A stretch of DNA of 64,000 nucleotides, from NCBI RefSeq assembly GCF_023017165.1, contig NZ_JALKBW010000001.1, positions 1,178,001 to 1,242,000 on the forward strand, in the 5' to 3' direction. Positions 52,698 through 61,834 of this stretch are shown one piece after another; the first letter of the stretch is position 1; each line of letters starts with the position of its first letter. Made by a program: the position numbers and the translations under genes. The notes beneath the pieces are model-generated. The model worked only from the letters and a program-made list of their open reading frames with translations. It did not search any database and was not told the origin of the DNA. The DNA is from Gordonia alkaliphila. Its GTDB lineage: Bacteria; Actinomycetota; Actinomycetes; Mycobacteriales; Mycobacteriaceae.

Positions 52698-54613
52698 CGC
52701 GGCCCGGTGGCGGCGGTCACCCGGGTGCCGGCCCGTCGTTGGAGAAGGCCCGCTCGTTCGGTCCGTCGCTGAAGCGGCTGATCGCCAACCTCTCCGACTA
52801 TCGCGGCCGTCTGATCCTGGTGCTCGGCTCGATCGTGGCGTCGGTGACACTCACCGCGCTCGCTCCCCGCGTCCTCGGCGATGCCACCAACCTGCTGTTC
52901 GAGGGCGTGATCGGCGGCCAGCTGCCGGCCGGGATCACCAAGGAACAGGCCGTCGACGGGCTGCGCGCCCGCGGCGACAACACCTTCGCCGACATGGTGA
53001 GTTCGATGAATCTGACCCCCGGTCAGGGCATCGACTTCTCCGCGGTCGGGCGCGTGCTGCTCATCGTGTTGGCGCTGTACCTCGGGTCGGCGCTGCTCGG
53101 CTGGCTGGCCGCATACCTGCTCAATCAGGTGGTGGTCGGCACCATCGCCGCCCTGCGCGCGCGGGTCGAGGACAAGGTGCACCGCCTCCCGCTGTCGTAC
53201 TACGACAAGGCTGCGCGCGGCGACCTCCTCAGCCGCGTGACCAACGACCTCGACAACCTGTCGCAGAGCCTGCAGCAGACCATCAGCCAGCTGCTGAACT
53301 CGGTGCTGATGGTGACCGCGATCCTGGTGATGATGTTGACCATCTCGCCGCTGCTGTCGCTGATCGCGGTGGCCACCGTGCCGCTCGCGGTGATCGCGAC
53401 GGCGCTGATCGCCAAGCGGTCCAAGCCGCACTTCGTCCGGCAGTGGAGCTCCACCGGCAAGCTCAACGCGCAGGTGGAGGAGACCTTCACCGGGCACGAG
53501 CTGGTGAAGGCCTTCGGTCGCCGCGAAGCGGTGGAGGAGGTCTTCGACCGGGACAACGAGGCCCTCTACGAGTCGAGCTGGAAGGCCCAGTTCATCTCCG
53601 GCATCATCATGCCGACCATCATGTTCCTGGGGAACCTGAACTACGTCGCGGTGGCCGTGGTCGGCGGCCTGCGTGTGGCGTCCGGCCAGCTGAGCCTGGG
53701 CGAGGTGCAGGCCTTCATCCAGTACTCGCGCCAGTTCACGCAGCCGCTCACGCAGATCGGCTCGATGTTCAACCTCATGCAGAGCGGTGTGGCCTCGGCC
53801 GAACGCATCTACGACGTGCTCGACGAGCCGGAGGAGTCGCCGGACCCGGTCGACCCGGTGACCCCGCGCTCCGATTCCGGCCACATCGAGTTCGACCACG
53901 TGTCGTTCCGCTACCGCGCCGATCGCCCGCTGATCGAGAACCTGTCCTTACAGGCGCGGCCCGGCCAGATGGTCGCCATCGTCGGACCCACCGGCGCGGG
54001 CAAGACCACGCTGGTGAATCTGATCCTGCGGTTCTACGACGTCGACTCCGGCCGAATTCTGGTCGACGGCGCCGACGCCGCCCAGATGACCCGCGACGAT
54101 CTGCGCGAGCGCACCGGCATGGTGCTGCAGGACTCGTGGCTCTTCGGCGGCACCATCTACGACAACATCGCCTACGGCGACCCGAGCGCCAGCCGCGAGG
54201 AGGTGATCGCGGCGGCCAAGGCCAGCCACGTCGACCACTTCGTGCACACGCTGCCCGACGGCTATGACACCGTGCTCGACGACGAGGGCGGCGGGGTGAG
54301 CGCCGGTGAACGCCAGCTGATCACCATCGCCCGCGCCTTCCTCGCCAAGCCGACCATCCTGATCCTCGACGAGGCCACCAGTTCGGTGGACACCCGCACC
54401 GAGCTGCTGATCGGCGAGGCGATGGCCAACCTGAGCAGTGACCGCACGAGCTTCGTGATCGCGCACCGCCTGTCCACCATCCGGAACGCGGACCTGATCG
54501 TGGTGATGGAGGACGGCCACATCGTCGAGCAGGGCACGCACGGGGAGCTGCTCGAGTCGCGCGGCGCGTACTACACCCTCTACAACGCACAGTTCGCCGC
54601 CGCCGTCGACTGA
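52694..54613 (+). CDS. ABC transporter, permease-ATPase half 2
   Basis: A 639-aa half transporter. A polar N-terminus of ~45 residues, six membrane helices with a longer first extracytoplasmic loop (residues ~75-110), then the nucleotide-binding domain: GPTGAGKTTLVNLIL, the Q-loop MVLQDSWLFGG, the signature GVSAGERQLITIARA and Walker B ILILDEATSSVD. GTG 52694 overlaps the stop of half 1 (GTGA). The pair resembles mycobacterial Rv1273c/Rv1272c-type heterodimeric transporters, for which lipid or fatty-acid transport has been reported; substrate here unknown. Confidence 0.94.
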   Translation: MTRPGGGGHPGAGPSLEKARSFGPSLKRLIANLSDYRGRLILVLGSIVASVTLTALAPRVLGDATNLLFEGVIGGQLPAGITKEQAVDGLRARGDNTFADMVSSMNLTPGQGIDFSAVGRVLLIVLALYLGSALLGWLAAYLLNQVVVGTIAALRARVEDKVHRLPLSYYDKAARGDLLSRVTNDLDNLSQSLQQTISQLLNSVLMVTAILVMMLTISPLLSLIAVATVPLAVIATALIAKRSKPHFVRQWSSTGKLNAQVEETFTGHELVKAFGRREAVEEVFDRDNEALYESSWKAQFISGIIMPTIMFLGNLNYVAVAVVGGLRVASGQLSLGEVQAFIQYSRQFTQPLTQIGSMFNLMQSGVASAERIYDVLDEPEESPDPVDPVTPRSDSGHIEFDHVSFRYRADRPLIENLSLQARPGQMVAIVGPTGAGKTTLVNLILRFYDVDSGRILVDGADAAQMTRDDLRERTGMVLQDSWLFGGTIYDNIAYGDPSASREEVIAAAKASHVDHFVHTLPDGYDTVLDDEGGGVSAGERQLITIARAFLAKPTILILDEATSSVDTRTELLIGEAMANLSSDRTSFVIAHRLSTIRNADLIVVMEDGHIVEQGTHGELLESRGAYYTLYNAQFAAAVD

Positions 54614-54771
54614 TCAGTTCCGGACCGGAATCCCTCTTCGCCGCCGCTAGCTGCATCGATGGCAGATCTCGGGCGTTCCCGTCCGATGTCGGCCGGTCGT
54701 TCCTGCCTACCCTCGTTCCGGCGCGGCAAGCTCGCCGCGACATACGAAAGAACGAAGGGGAGGCGCGAACG

Positions 54772-55113
54772 ATGCGTACCAAGAAGGTCCTGGCCGGAGC
54801 AGCAGTGGCGATGTGCGCGGCGGGCGCGGCCGCCGGTGTGTGGGGTGCCGGATCGGCCACGGCGGCCGACAATTACTCGGTGACCCTGTCCCGCGCCGAG
54901 ACCGCCGTCATCGCCACGCACGGCCTCGGCGACGCGTTCTCGAACGTCCCACAGATCCCGACCGTCCTCCTCAATCCGCATTTCGGTCGCATGATCCAGA
55001 TGGGGGCCGACGACGCGGCGAGCGAGGGCGGGTGCATTCGACTGGGCATCACCCGCGGCGCAAGCTACACCAGCAACTCGGTGAGCACCCTCCCCGCCGG
55101 CCAGTGCCGCTGA
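54772..55113 (+). CDS. Small secreted protein of unknown function
   Basis: A 113-aa protein with a clear signal peptide (KKVLAGAAVAMCAAGAAAGV, cleavage near ATA-AD at residue 31-33). The mature ~80 residues read NYSVTLSRAETAVIATHGLGDAF and end with a disulfide-capable pair (GGCIRLGI, AGQCR). A strong GGGGAGG ribosome-binding site precedes the ATG. Proteins of this size and Cys pattern are frequent in Gordonia-type genomes, but I know no function. It stands alone between the ABC transporter and the copper-oxidase gene. Confidence 0.85.
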   Translation: MRTKKVLAGAAVAMCAAGAAAGVWGAGSATAADNYSVTLSRAETAVIATHGLGDAFSNVPQIPTVLLNPHFGRMIQMGADDAASEGGCIRLGITRGASYTSNSVSTLPAGQCR

Positions 55114-55185
55114 TCGCCCGGCACCCCGGAGTCACGTCGATCGTCGACGGGCCCATGGCCTCTGATTGAGCGGATTACGGCTCCG

Positions 55186-55198
55186 TAGTATTGGCCTT
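55186..55198 (+). promoter_or_regulatory. Leaderless-type -10 box of the multicopper oxidase gene
   Basis: TAGTAT at 55186-55191, then 7 nt, then GTG 55199. It decides the start: the open frame runs 11 codons further upstream across this box. Confidence 0.6.
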
Positions 55199-57880
55199 GT
55201 GAACGCCGCCGCACAGCAGACCCCGACCGGACCGGGTTCGGCGAAACCCGACACCCGCCGTCCGCGGAGTTGGCATCAGCGGGCCGGCATGCCGGTGCGC
55301 GTGTGGATGGTGGTGCTGATCGGCATCGGGCTGACGCACTTCGCGCTTCCCGAGTCGCGCTGGCTGATCGTGCACGTCTTCACCATCGGGCTGGTCGCGA
55401 ACTCGATTCTGGTGTGGTCGCAGACCCTCGCCGAACGCTTCCTCGGCTACCACCTGCCGCCGGAACGTCGCTTGGTTCAGTTGCTGCGGATCTACACGCT
55501 CAACCTCGGGCTGCTGGTGACCATCGTCGGCATGCTGGCGGTGCTCTGGCCGGTGACCCTGGTGGGCGCGGTGCTGATCGGCACGGTGGTGGCGTGGCAC
55601 GCCTGGGCTCTGGCCCGGCTCATCGTCGAAGCGCAACGGCACCGCCACGCGGAGGGGCAGGGGCCGGCGGAGAACGCGATCAGCGCGTGGTTCTTCGTCG
55701 CCTCGGCCTGTCTCCTGCCCTTCGGCGCGGCCGCCGGCGTGCTGCTGGCCTACGGCTTCGCCGATCCGCAGCAGGCCGGTTTCCTGCTGACCCACCAGGC
55801 GTTGAACGTGCTCGGTTTCCTGGGGCTGGCGACCGCGGGCGTGCTGCTGGTGATGTACCCGCGACTGCTCGGTGCCACGCAGGTGCGGAATCGGCGACGA
55901 CCCTACGCCCTCGTCGTGCTGCCCACCGCGATCGCGGTGATCTGCGCGGGCGCGCTCGCCGACCTGCCGGTACTGGCCGCAGCCGGTGTGGGCCTCTACC
56001 TGGCCGGGTGGCTGCTGATCGTCGTGCCGTTCGTTCCGGTGGCCCTGCGTCATCCGCCCGATTCGTATGCGTCCGCGTCGATCTCGGCGGCGCTGCTCTG
56101 GCTGCTGGGGTCGCTGGTCGCGTACCTCGTGGTGTTGCTGACCGGACCGTTCGAGGTGACCCGGCTGAGCCTGCTGTCCATGTGGTTCCTGGCGGGATTC
56201 GCCGGACAGCTGCTGCTCGGCGTGATGAGTCACCTGCTCCCCACCCTGATGGGCGGCGGCCCGGTGACCGCGGCGGGTGCCGCCGAGATGAACCGGTGGT
56301 GGCTGTGGCGCGTGCTGGTGATCAACGGTGGCCTGGTGCTGTGGCTGCTGCCGCTGGGCAGTTGGGCCAAGGTCGGGCTGTCGTCGTTGGTGATGCTCGC
56401 GTTCATCCTGTTCCTGCCGATCATGATCCTCAGCGCCCGCGCCGCCATGCAGGTGCGTCGCGCGCTAGCCGCCGAGGCCGACGCCCCCGACTCCGATTCC
56501 GACGCCGACGCCCCCAGTGCGCCCGCTCCGAAGCCCGGACCGCAGCGCGGCCTGCAGTCGGTCGCGGCCGCCGCGGCCCTGGCCCTGGTGGTCTCGGTGG
56601 CCACCGCCCTCGGCGGCTCCGACGCCGCGGTGATCGACGCCTCCGGTTCCGTGGCCCCCACCGGCAAGACCGAGACCGTGCAGGTCGACGCCGTCGGCAT
56701 GCGTTTCACCCCGGAGACCATCACCGTGGCGCCCGGCGACCGCCTGATCCTCACGGTGACCAACAAGGCCGACCAGGTGCACGACCTCGTGCTCGAGACC
56801 GGTCAGAGCACCGGTCGTCTAGCCCCCGGCGCCAGCGCCACCATCGACGTGGGCGTGGTCGGTCGGGCGATCGAGGGCTGGTGCTCCATCGTCGGACATC
56901 GGCAGCAGGGCATGGTGCTGCACATCCGCACCACCGGCGACGCACCCGACACCGGTGGCAGTGGCGGACACCAGATGGACATGTCCGGCGGGTCCGGCGC
57001 GGCCCCGCCCGTCGACCTGATGGACGAGCCCGGGCCCGGCTTCGTCGCCCGCGATCCACGGCTGGCACCCGCACCCGCCGAGAACACCCACAAGTACACG
57101 TTCACCGTGACCGAGGGCCCCGGCGAGGTGGCGCCCGGCGTGCGGCAAACACTGTGGACCTACAACGGCACGGCGATGGGGCCCACGCTGCGCGGCAAGC
57201 GCGGCGACGTCTTCGAGATCACCCTGGTCAACAACGGCACCATGGCGCATTCGATCGACTTCCACGCGGGCATGGTCTCGCCGGACACCAACATGCGCGA
57301 CATCAACCCGGGCGAGCGCCTGGTGTACCGATTCACCGCCGTGCGCACCGGCATCTGGCTGTACCACTGCGCCACCATGCCCATGCCCGTCCACCTGGCC
57401 GCGGGCATGTTCGGGGCCGTGGTGATCGACCCGCCGGATCTATCCCCGGTCGACGCCGAGTACCTGTTCACCCAGTCCGAGTGGTACCTCGGGCCCGACG
57501 GCGGACCGATCGACGCCGCCAAGGTCGCCGCCGGAGTGCCCGACCTGGTGATGTTCAACGGCTACGCGAACCAGTACGTGTACCGCCCGCTGCGGGCCAA
57601 GGTGGGCGACCGCCTCCGCCTGTGGGTGCTCGACGCCGGTCCCAACGAACCGCTGTCGTTCCACGTGATCGGCACCCTGTTCGATACCGTCTACTCCGAG
57701 GGCGCCTACCAGCTGCGGCGCGACGACCCCCTCGGCGGCGGCTCCCAGGCCCTCGGCCTACTTCCGGCGCAGGGCGGCTTCGTGGAGCTCACCTTCACCG
57801 AGCCGGGCACCTACACCTTCCTCAACCACCGCATGTTCGACAGCGACCGCGGCGCCATGGGCGAGATCATCGTCGACTGA
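55199..57880 (+). CDS. Membrane-fused NirK-like multicopper oxidase
   Basis: An 893-aa fusion. Residues ~30-420 form about ten to eleven membrane helices; a further helix lies near 460. A cupredoxin follows (~490-590) with a possible type-1 copper set (VHDLVL, WCSIVGH, QQGM). The C-terminal ~260 residues resemble copper nitrite reductase: HSIDFHAG (~684), YHCATMP with HLAAGM (~722, type-1 Cys-His-Met and a type-2 His) and SFHVIG (~820, the third type-2 His). It could reduce nitrite to NO outside the membrane or be another copper oxidase. The membrane part may deliver electrons. No nir or nor genes are nearby, so the physiological reaction is open. Confidence 0.88.
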   Translation: MNAAAQQTPTGPGSAKPDTRRPRSWHQRAGMPVRVWMVVLIGIGLTHFALPESRWLIVHVFTIGLVANSILVWSQTLAERFLGYHLPPERRLVQLLRIYTLNLGLLVTIVGMLAVLWPVTLVGAVLIGTVVAWHAWALARLIVEAQRHRHAEGQGPAENAISAWFFVASACLLPFGAAAGVLLAYGFADPQQAGFLLTHQALNVLGFLGLATAGVLLVMYPRLLGATQVRNRRRPYALVVLPTAIAVICAGALADLPVLAAAGVGLYLAGWLLIVVPFVPVALRHPPDSYASASISAALLWLLGSLVAYLVVLLTGPFEVTRLSLLSMWFLAGFAGQLLLGVMSHLLPTLMGGGPVTAAGAAEMNRWWLWRVLVINGGLVLWLLPLGSWAKVGLSSLVMLAFILFLPIMILSARAAMQVRRALAAEADAPDSDSDADAPSAPAPKPGPQRGLQSVAAAAALALVVSVATALGGSDAAVIDASGSVAPTGKTETVQVDAVGMRFTPETITVAPGDRLILTVTNKADQVHDLVLETGQSTGRLAPGASATIDVGVVGRAIEGWCSIVGHRQQGMVLHIRTTGDAPDTGGSGGHQMDMSGGSGAAPPVDLMDEPGPGFVARDPRLAPAPAENTHKYTFTVTEGPGEVAPGVRQTLWTYNGTAMGPTLRGKRGDVFEITLVNNGTMAHSIDFHAGMVSPDTNMRDINPGERLVYRFTAVRTGIWLYHCATMPMPVHLAAGMFGAVVIDPPDLSPVDAEYLFTQSEWYLGPDGGPIDAAKVAAGVPDLVMFNGYANQYVYRPLRAKVGDRLRLWVLDAGPNEPLSFHVIGTLFDTVYSEGAYQLRRDDPLGGGSQALGLLPAQGGFVELTFTEPGTYTFLNHRMFDSDRGAMGEIIVD

Positions 57881-57917
57881 TCACCGCTACCCACGAGTTC
57901 GCTGGCACAGAGACGGT

Positions 57918-57942
57918 CACCGTGGTCATAGTGACCACGGTG
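57918..57942. terminator. Bidirectional terminator hairpin
   Basis: A perfect 11-bp stem (57918-57928 and 57932-57942) with a 3-nt loop, nested in a weaker outer pairing, lies between the convergent oxidase and DUF1697 genes. Confidence 0.65.
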
Positions 57943-57994
57943 CCCCCGCCGGTGCCAGTGAACTCCCCACCCGCCGGATTCCTGCCGGCCCCGC

Positions 57995-58549
57995 TCAGCC
58001 CGCGGTGGCGAGCTCGATCAACTTCGCGACGGTGCGCAGATTCCGGGCGGTGCCCGGCACGCCGAGCCCCTTGGCGATCACCGGGGCCGACAGCCGGGTC
58101 TTGCCCGCACCGCCGGGGTAGTCCAGGTGCAGGTCGTCGCCGATCACGGCGAGTTTCTCGCCCGCACCGAACTCGCGCGCGACGAACTCCGCGGCGGCCA
58201 CTGGGTCGGGCGGGCCGGCCAGGAAGCAGATGTGTCCGGACGGTGCTTCGGCGAAGTCGGGCGCGGTGGCGAACGGATAGGCGGCCAAGGCCGCCTCCAG
58301 CTCCTGGACGCTGCGCGAGATCACCTCGCGGAAGAAGCCGAACTCGTCCTCGACGGCCCGCTCGAGTGCCCGATCGAAGTCGGCGGGCTCGGCCGGCGGC
58401 CGCGCGAGGAGGTTCCCGGACGCGATGTAGGTGGACACGTCGGTCGCCCCGAGGTCGGCGGCGATCTCCCGCAGCCGCGCCATCGGCAGCTTCGCACCGC
58501 CCACGTTGACCGCACGGAACAGGTGGACTCGGGGCGCGTCGTCGGACAT
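57995..58549 (-). CDS. DUF1697 domain protein
   Basis: A 184-aa protein starting [21 protein letters not shown]. The N-terminal RAVNVGG, the TYIASGNLL segment and the C-terminal [15 protein letters not shown] are the conserved blocks of DUF1697, a small alpha/beta family of unknown function. The chosen ATG starts exactly at the domain; a longer frame overlaps the divergent rnhA start without homology. It diverges from rnhA with 49 nt between the starts. Confidence 0.88.
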   Translation of the reverse strand: MSDDAPRVHLFRAVNVGGAKLPMARLREIAADLGATDVSTYIASGNLLARPPAEPADFDRALERAVEDEFGFFREVISRSVQELEAALAAYPFATAPDFAEAPSGHICFLAGPPDPVAAAEFVAREFGAGEKLAVIGDDLHLDYPGGAGKTRLSAPVIAKGLGVPGTARNLRTVAKLIELATAG

Positions 58550-58584
58550 GGTTCTCAGCTTTTCACGCCCGGCCGCCCGCCCGG

Positions 58585-58598
58585 TACCGTTGCGTCCC
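58585..58598 (+). promoter_or_regulatory. Leaderless-type -10 box of rnhA
   Basis: TACCGT at 58585-58590, then 8 nt, then ATG 58599. Weaker match than the others in the series. Confidence 0.4.
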
Positions 58599-59045
58599 AT
58601 GAGCGATGCGGTGGTCGAGATCTCGACGGACGGTGCGTGCCTGGGCAATCCGGGGCCGGGCGGCTGGGGCGCGGTGCTCCGCTACAAGGGCACCGAGAAG
58701 CAGCTCTCCGGCGCCGAGCCGAACACCACGAACAACCGGATGGAACTGCAGGCCGCCATCGAGGGACTGGCCGCGCTGACCCGGCCGTCGTCGGTGATCC
58801 TCTACACCGACTCGGTGTACGTGCGCGACGGCATCACCAAGTGGGTGGCCGGCTGGCAGCGCAACGGCTGGAAGACCGCGGCGAAGAAGCCGGTGAAGAA
58901 CGACGAGCTGTGGAAGCGCCTGGTCGACGAGGAGAAGCGGCACCGGGTCGAGTGGCGATGGGTCAAGGGCCACAACGGCGACCACTACAACGAGATCGCC
59001 GACGACCTCGCCACCTCCGCCGCCCGCACCCTCCGCGACGGCTGA
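58599..59045 (+). CDS. rnhA: Ribonuclease HI
   Basis: A 148-aa RNase HI. The four catalytic acidic residues are visible: [16 protein letters not shown] (Asp10), [13 protein letters not shown] (Glu48 region), [12 protein letters not shown] (Asp70 region) and [10 protein letters not shown] (C-terminal Asp). The basic handle ([16 protein letters not shown]) is present. It cleaves the RNA strand of RNA-DNA hybrids. The gene converges on the YhgE/Pip gene, with a long inverted repeat between. Confidence 0.95.
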   Translation: MSDAVVEISTDGACLGNPGPGGWGAVLRYKGTEKQLSGAEPNTTNNRMELQAAIEGLAALTRPSSVILYTDSVYVRDGITKWVAGWQRNGWKTAAKKPVKNDELWKRLVDEEKRHRVEWRWVKGHNGDHYNEIADDLATSAARTLRDG

Positions 59046-59070
59046 GCCACTCCCTCCCGCCCGCCCGCCC

Positions 59071-59142
59071 GCGTGTCGCGACCCTGATCCCGGGTCGCTC
59101 GCGGAGCCCGCGCGGCGACGCGGCAGCAGGGTCGCGACACGC
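59071..59142. terminator. Long inverted repeat between convergent genes
   Basis: A perfect 16-bp inverted repeat (59071-59086 and 59127-59142) surrounds a 40-nt GC-rich spacer that can form smaller stems. It may terminate both rnhA and the YhgE/Pip operon, or be a cruciform-type element. Confidence 0.55.
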
Positions 59143-59181
59143 CAGAGCGGGGGCGGGCGCGGGCGCGGGCCCGGAGCGACG

Positions 59182-61070
59182 TCAGATCTGGATCGGCGGA
59201 AGAGCTGCACCATCGTGTACTGGCGATTCCGGCGGGCACCCCAGGCGCTGATCGCCACGCTCACCACGAGCAGTCCGGCGAGCACCGCCACGGCCACCCA
59301 GAAGCGGCTGTCCACGCCGCCGGAGATCATCTGCCGCATGCCGGTCACGGCATAACTCATCGGATCCCACGGGTGCAGCACCTGCGCCGGCGTCGCGGTG
59401 GTCGGCACCGGATAGATGCCGCCCGACGCCACGATCTGCACCATCAGGAACGCCAACGACATCACGCGCCCCACGGCCACGCCGAGGATCACGTTGAACA
59501 TCTGCATCACCGCCAGGAACGCCGCGGAGATCAGCAGCATGAACGCCACCAGCCCCAGTGCGTGGGCCGCGTTCAGGCCGACGGCGAACTGCGCCACCAC
59601 GAACATCACCACCACCTGCGCGGCGGCGATGAGGAACGCCGGCCAGTACGACCACAGCACCGCGCGCAGGCCGCTCACCCCGGCGATCACCGGCCGCGGC
59701 TGCAGCGGCTTGATCAGCATCCAGATGATCATCGCGCCGATGAACAGGGCCAACGTGAGGAAGAAGGGCGCGAAGCCGACGCCGAAGGTGGGCGCCGGGT
59801 TGTGCGTGGTCTCCTTCAACGCGACCGGCGTCGACAGGTTGCCCGCGACGTCCTGCCGCTGCGCCTGGTCCCCGAAGTCGGGGATCGCCTTGACGCCGTC
59901 GGCCAGGCCGGTGGCGAGACGGTTCGCGCCCGCGTCCAGCTGCGGTAGACCCGCAGCGAGCTGACCCGCGCCGTCGGCGAGCCGGTTGCTGCCGTCGGAC
60001 AGCTGCCCCAGACCGTCGGACAGCGTGGCCGACCCGTCCTTCAACTGCGCTGCGCCCGAGCGCAATTGCTCCACCTTCGCGGACAGATCACCCGACTGGA
60101 GCTGGGCGAGCATCGACGACGCCGACCCGTTCGGTCCCGCGAACTGCGTCGACAGTGCCCGCGCTTGTCCGGCCAACTGCTTGATCTGCGCGGTGATCGT
60201 CGGATCCATCCCGGCGCGGACCAGCACGCCGTGCACGGGTTCGAGAAGGTCGGCCACCTGCCCGGCCACGCGGCCCAGCTCGGCCGCCGATTCCGCCGTC
60301 ATCGACAGGGACGACGCTTGGTCGAGCAGCGGCAGCAGCGGCGCGGTCGCCGCGGCGACGCCGTCGGCCAGCTGCGCGTTCCCGGCGGCCAGCTGGGCGG
60401 CGCCGTCGCGGGCGACGCCCAAGTTGGCAGCCAGTTCGTCGGCCCCCTGGGACAACTGCTGCGCGCCCGAGTTGGCGGTGCCGAGGCCGTCGGCGAGCTG
60501 CTTGGCACCGTCGGCGGCTTCGACGAGACCGGTCCCGGCACTCTGCAGTCCGACCAGCACCTGGTCCACGGCCTGCTCGCCGATCCCCTCGTTCAACGCT
60601 GCCGTCACCTGGGCGGCGGCGCTGTTGCCGATCACCGTGGCGAGGTAGTTGTTGGCGTCGTTGAAGGTGAACTCGACGGTGGCCTTGTGCGGATCGGGTC
60701 CGGTCGCCGAGGCGATCGCGGAGCTGAAGTCCTTCGGGATGGTGATGGTGAAGTAGTAGCGGCCGTGCGCGAGCCCGTCCGCGGCCTCGGCGGCGTCGAC
60801 GCTGCGCAGATCCAGCTCGCCGCTGGCCTTCAGATTCGCGACCACTTCGTCGCCCGCAGCCAGGTGCTTGCCCTGCGCCTGCGCGCCGGTGTCCTCGTTG
60901 ACCAGCGCCACCGGCAGCTTGTTGACGTCGTCGAACGGATTCCAGAAGACCCACAGATACATCGCCCCGTACAGCAGCGGCAGCAGCACGATGGTGACGA
61001 TCGCGATGCGCGGCATCGCTCCCTTGGAGTACCGCTTGAGCTCGGTCCCCAGTGACATTCCAGCCAGCAC
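59182..61070 (-). CDS. YhgE/Pip-family membrane protein (frame broken near its end)
   Basis: One N-terminal helix (IAIVTIVLLPLLYGAMYLWVF), the PFDDVNKLPVALVNEDTGA block, a long extracytoplasmic region with repeated GAxQLxxGxxxL heptad-like units, and five C-terminal helices (ABC-2 permease-like). The family includes phage infection protein Pip and type-VII-like export factors. GTG 61070 follows GAGGAG. At 59196-59200 the sequence reads TTC CGC CGA; one extra C gives FPPIQI and the stop at 59182, the usual family ending (629 aa). As written, the frame runs on as an Arg/Ala-rich antisense of rnhA. It is coupled to an ATPase-like gene upstream. Confidence 0.88.
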
Positions 61071-61073
61071 GGC

Positions 61074-61751
61074 TTACTCCTCGCCTTCCGGGTCGAGCTC
61101 CACGACGATCTGTTCCCGGTACCCGAGGGCCGGGTCGACGGTGTTCACGGTGCAGGTGATCACGGTCTGCTCCCGGCCCAGTGCGACGAGACGACGCACC
61201 AGCGTGCGCTGGTTCTCGTCGCTCGTGACCTGGTCGATGTTGCCGACCACCAGCAGCGGCGGGCGCCCGGTGTTCGCCAGCGCGACCCGCAACAGCAGCC
61301 CGTCCAGCTCGGAGAGATTCTCCACGTACTCGTCCAGCGGAGGCGGCGGCAGCTCCCCGAACACCGGAGCGCAGAAGCGCTCGTAGGTCTCCTGATCGGC
61401 CCGGCGGACGATCCGATACCAGGGAGCGTCCCAGCGGAGTTGCTCGGTCACCAGGTCGACGACGCGCACCGACGCGTACACCGCGTCGAGGTCCGCGATC
61501 GCGGCCAGCCCGGCGAGCGGAAAGATCTTGCCGACGCCGGTGCGTCCCAGCACGGTCAACACGCCCGACTTGTGCTTCATCCGTCCGGCCAGTGTCATCT
61601 GCAACGCGGTGCGGCCCGGCCCGGCCGGGCACTGCAGGATGGTCAGGCCGCCGGCCGGGATCTCCAGATCCAGCGGACCGTACACGCGACCCCAGGGGCC
61701 GGTCTGCATCAGTCCGCGCGCCAGCACCGCCAGCGGGGGAGTTTCACTCAT
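61074..61751 (-). CDS. Degenerate ABC-type ATP-binding protein paired with YhgE/Pip
   Basis: A 225-aa protein with the outline of an ABC ATPase, but key motifs are altered. The Walker A region reads CPAGPGRTAL (Lys replaced by Arg), the signature region reads ENLSELDGLLLRVALA instead of LSGGQ, and the Walker B-like strand PLLVVGNIDQV has Asn-Ile-Asp rather than Asp-Glu. It probably binds nucleotide weakly or not at all and serves as a structural partner of the downstream membrane protein, whose start follows 3 nt after this stop. Adjacent YhgE-type and ATPase genes recur in actinobacteria. Confidence 0.8.
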   Translation of the reverse strand: MSETPPLAVLARGLMQTGPWGRVYGPLDLEIPAGGLTILQCPAGPGRTALQMTLAGRMKHKSGVLTVLGRTGVGKIFPLAGLAAIADLDAVYASVRVVDLVTEQLRWDAPWYRIVRRADQETYERFCAPVFGELPPPPLDEYVENLSELDGLLLRVALANTGRPPLLVVGNIDQVTSDENQRTLVRRLVALGREQTVITCTVNTVDPALGYREQIVVELDPEGEE

Positions 61752-61834
61752 GAACGACGATGCTAAACCCGAAGTCCCTGCTCAACGCCCCGCAAGTGTG
61801 GAAACACACGTGCGCAGAATCGCGGTGTCGGGGC

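Noticed and set aside
54617..54629. Palindrome TTCCGGACCGGAA after the ABC transporter as terminator
   Set aside because: Six-bp arms with a one-base centre cannot form a stable RNA hairpin; no other support.
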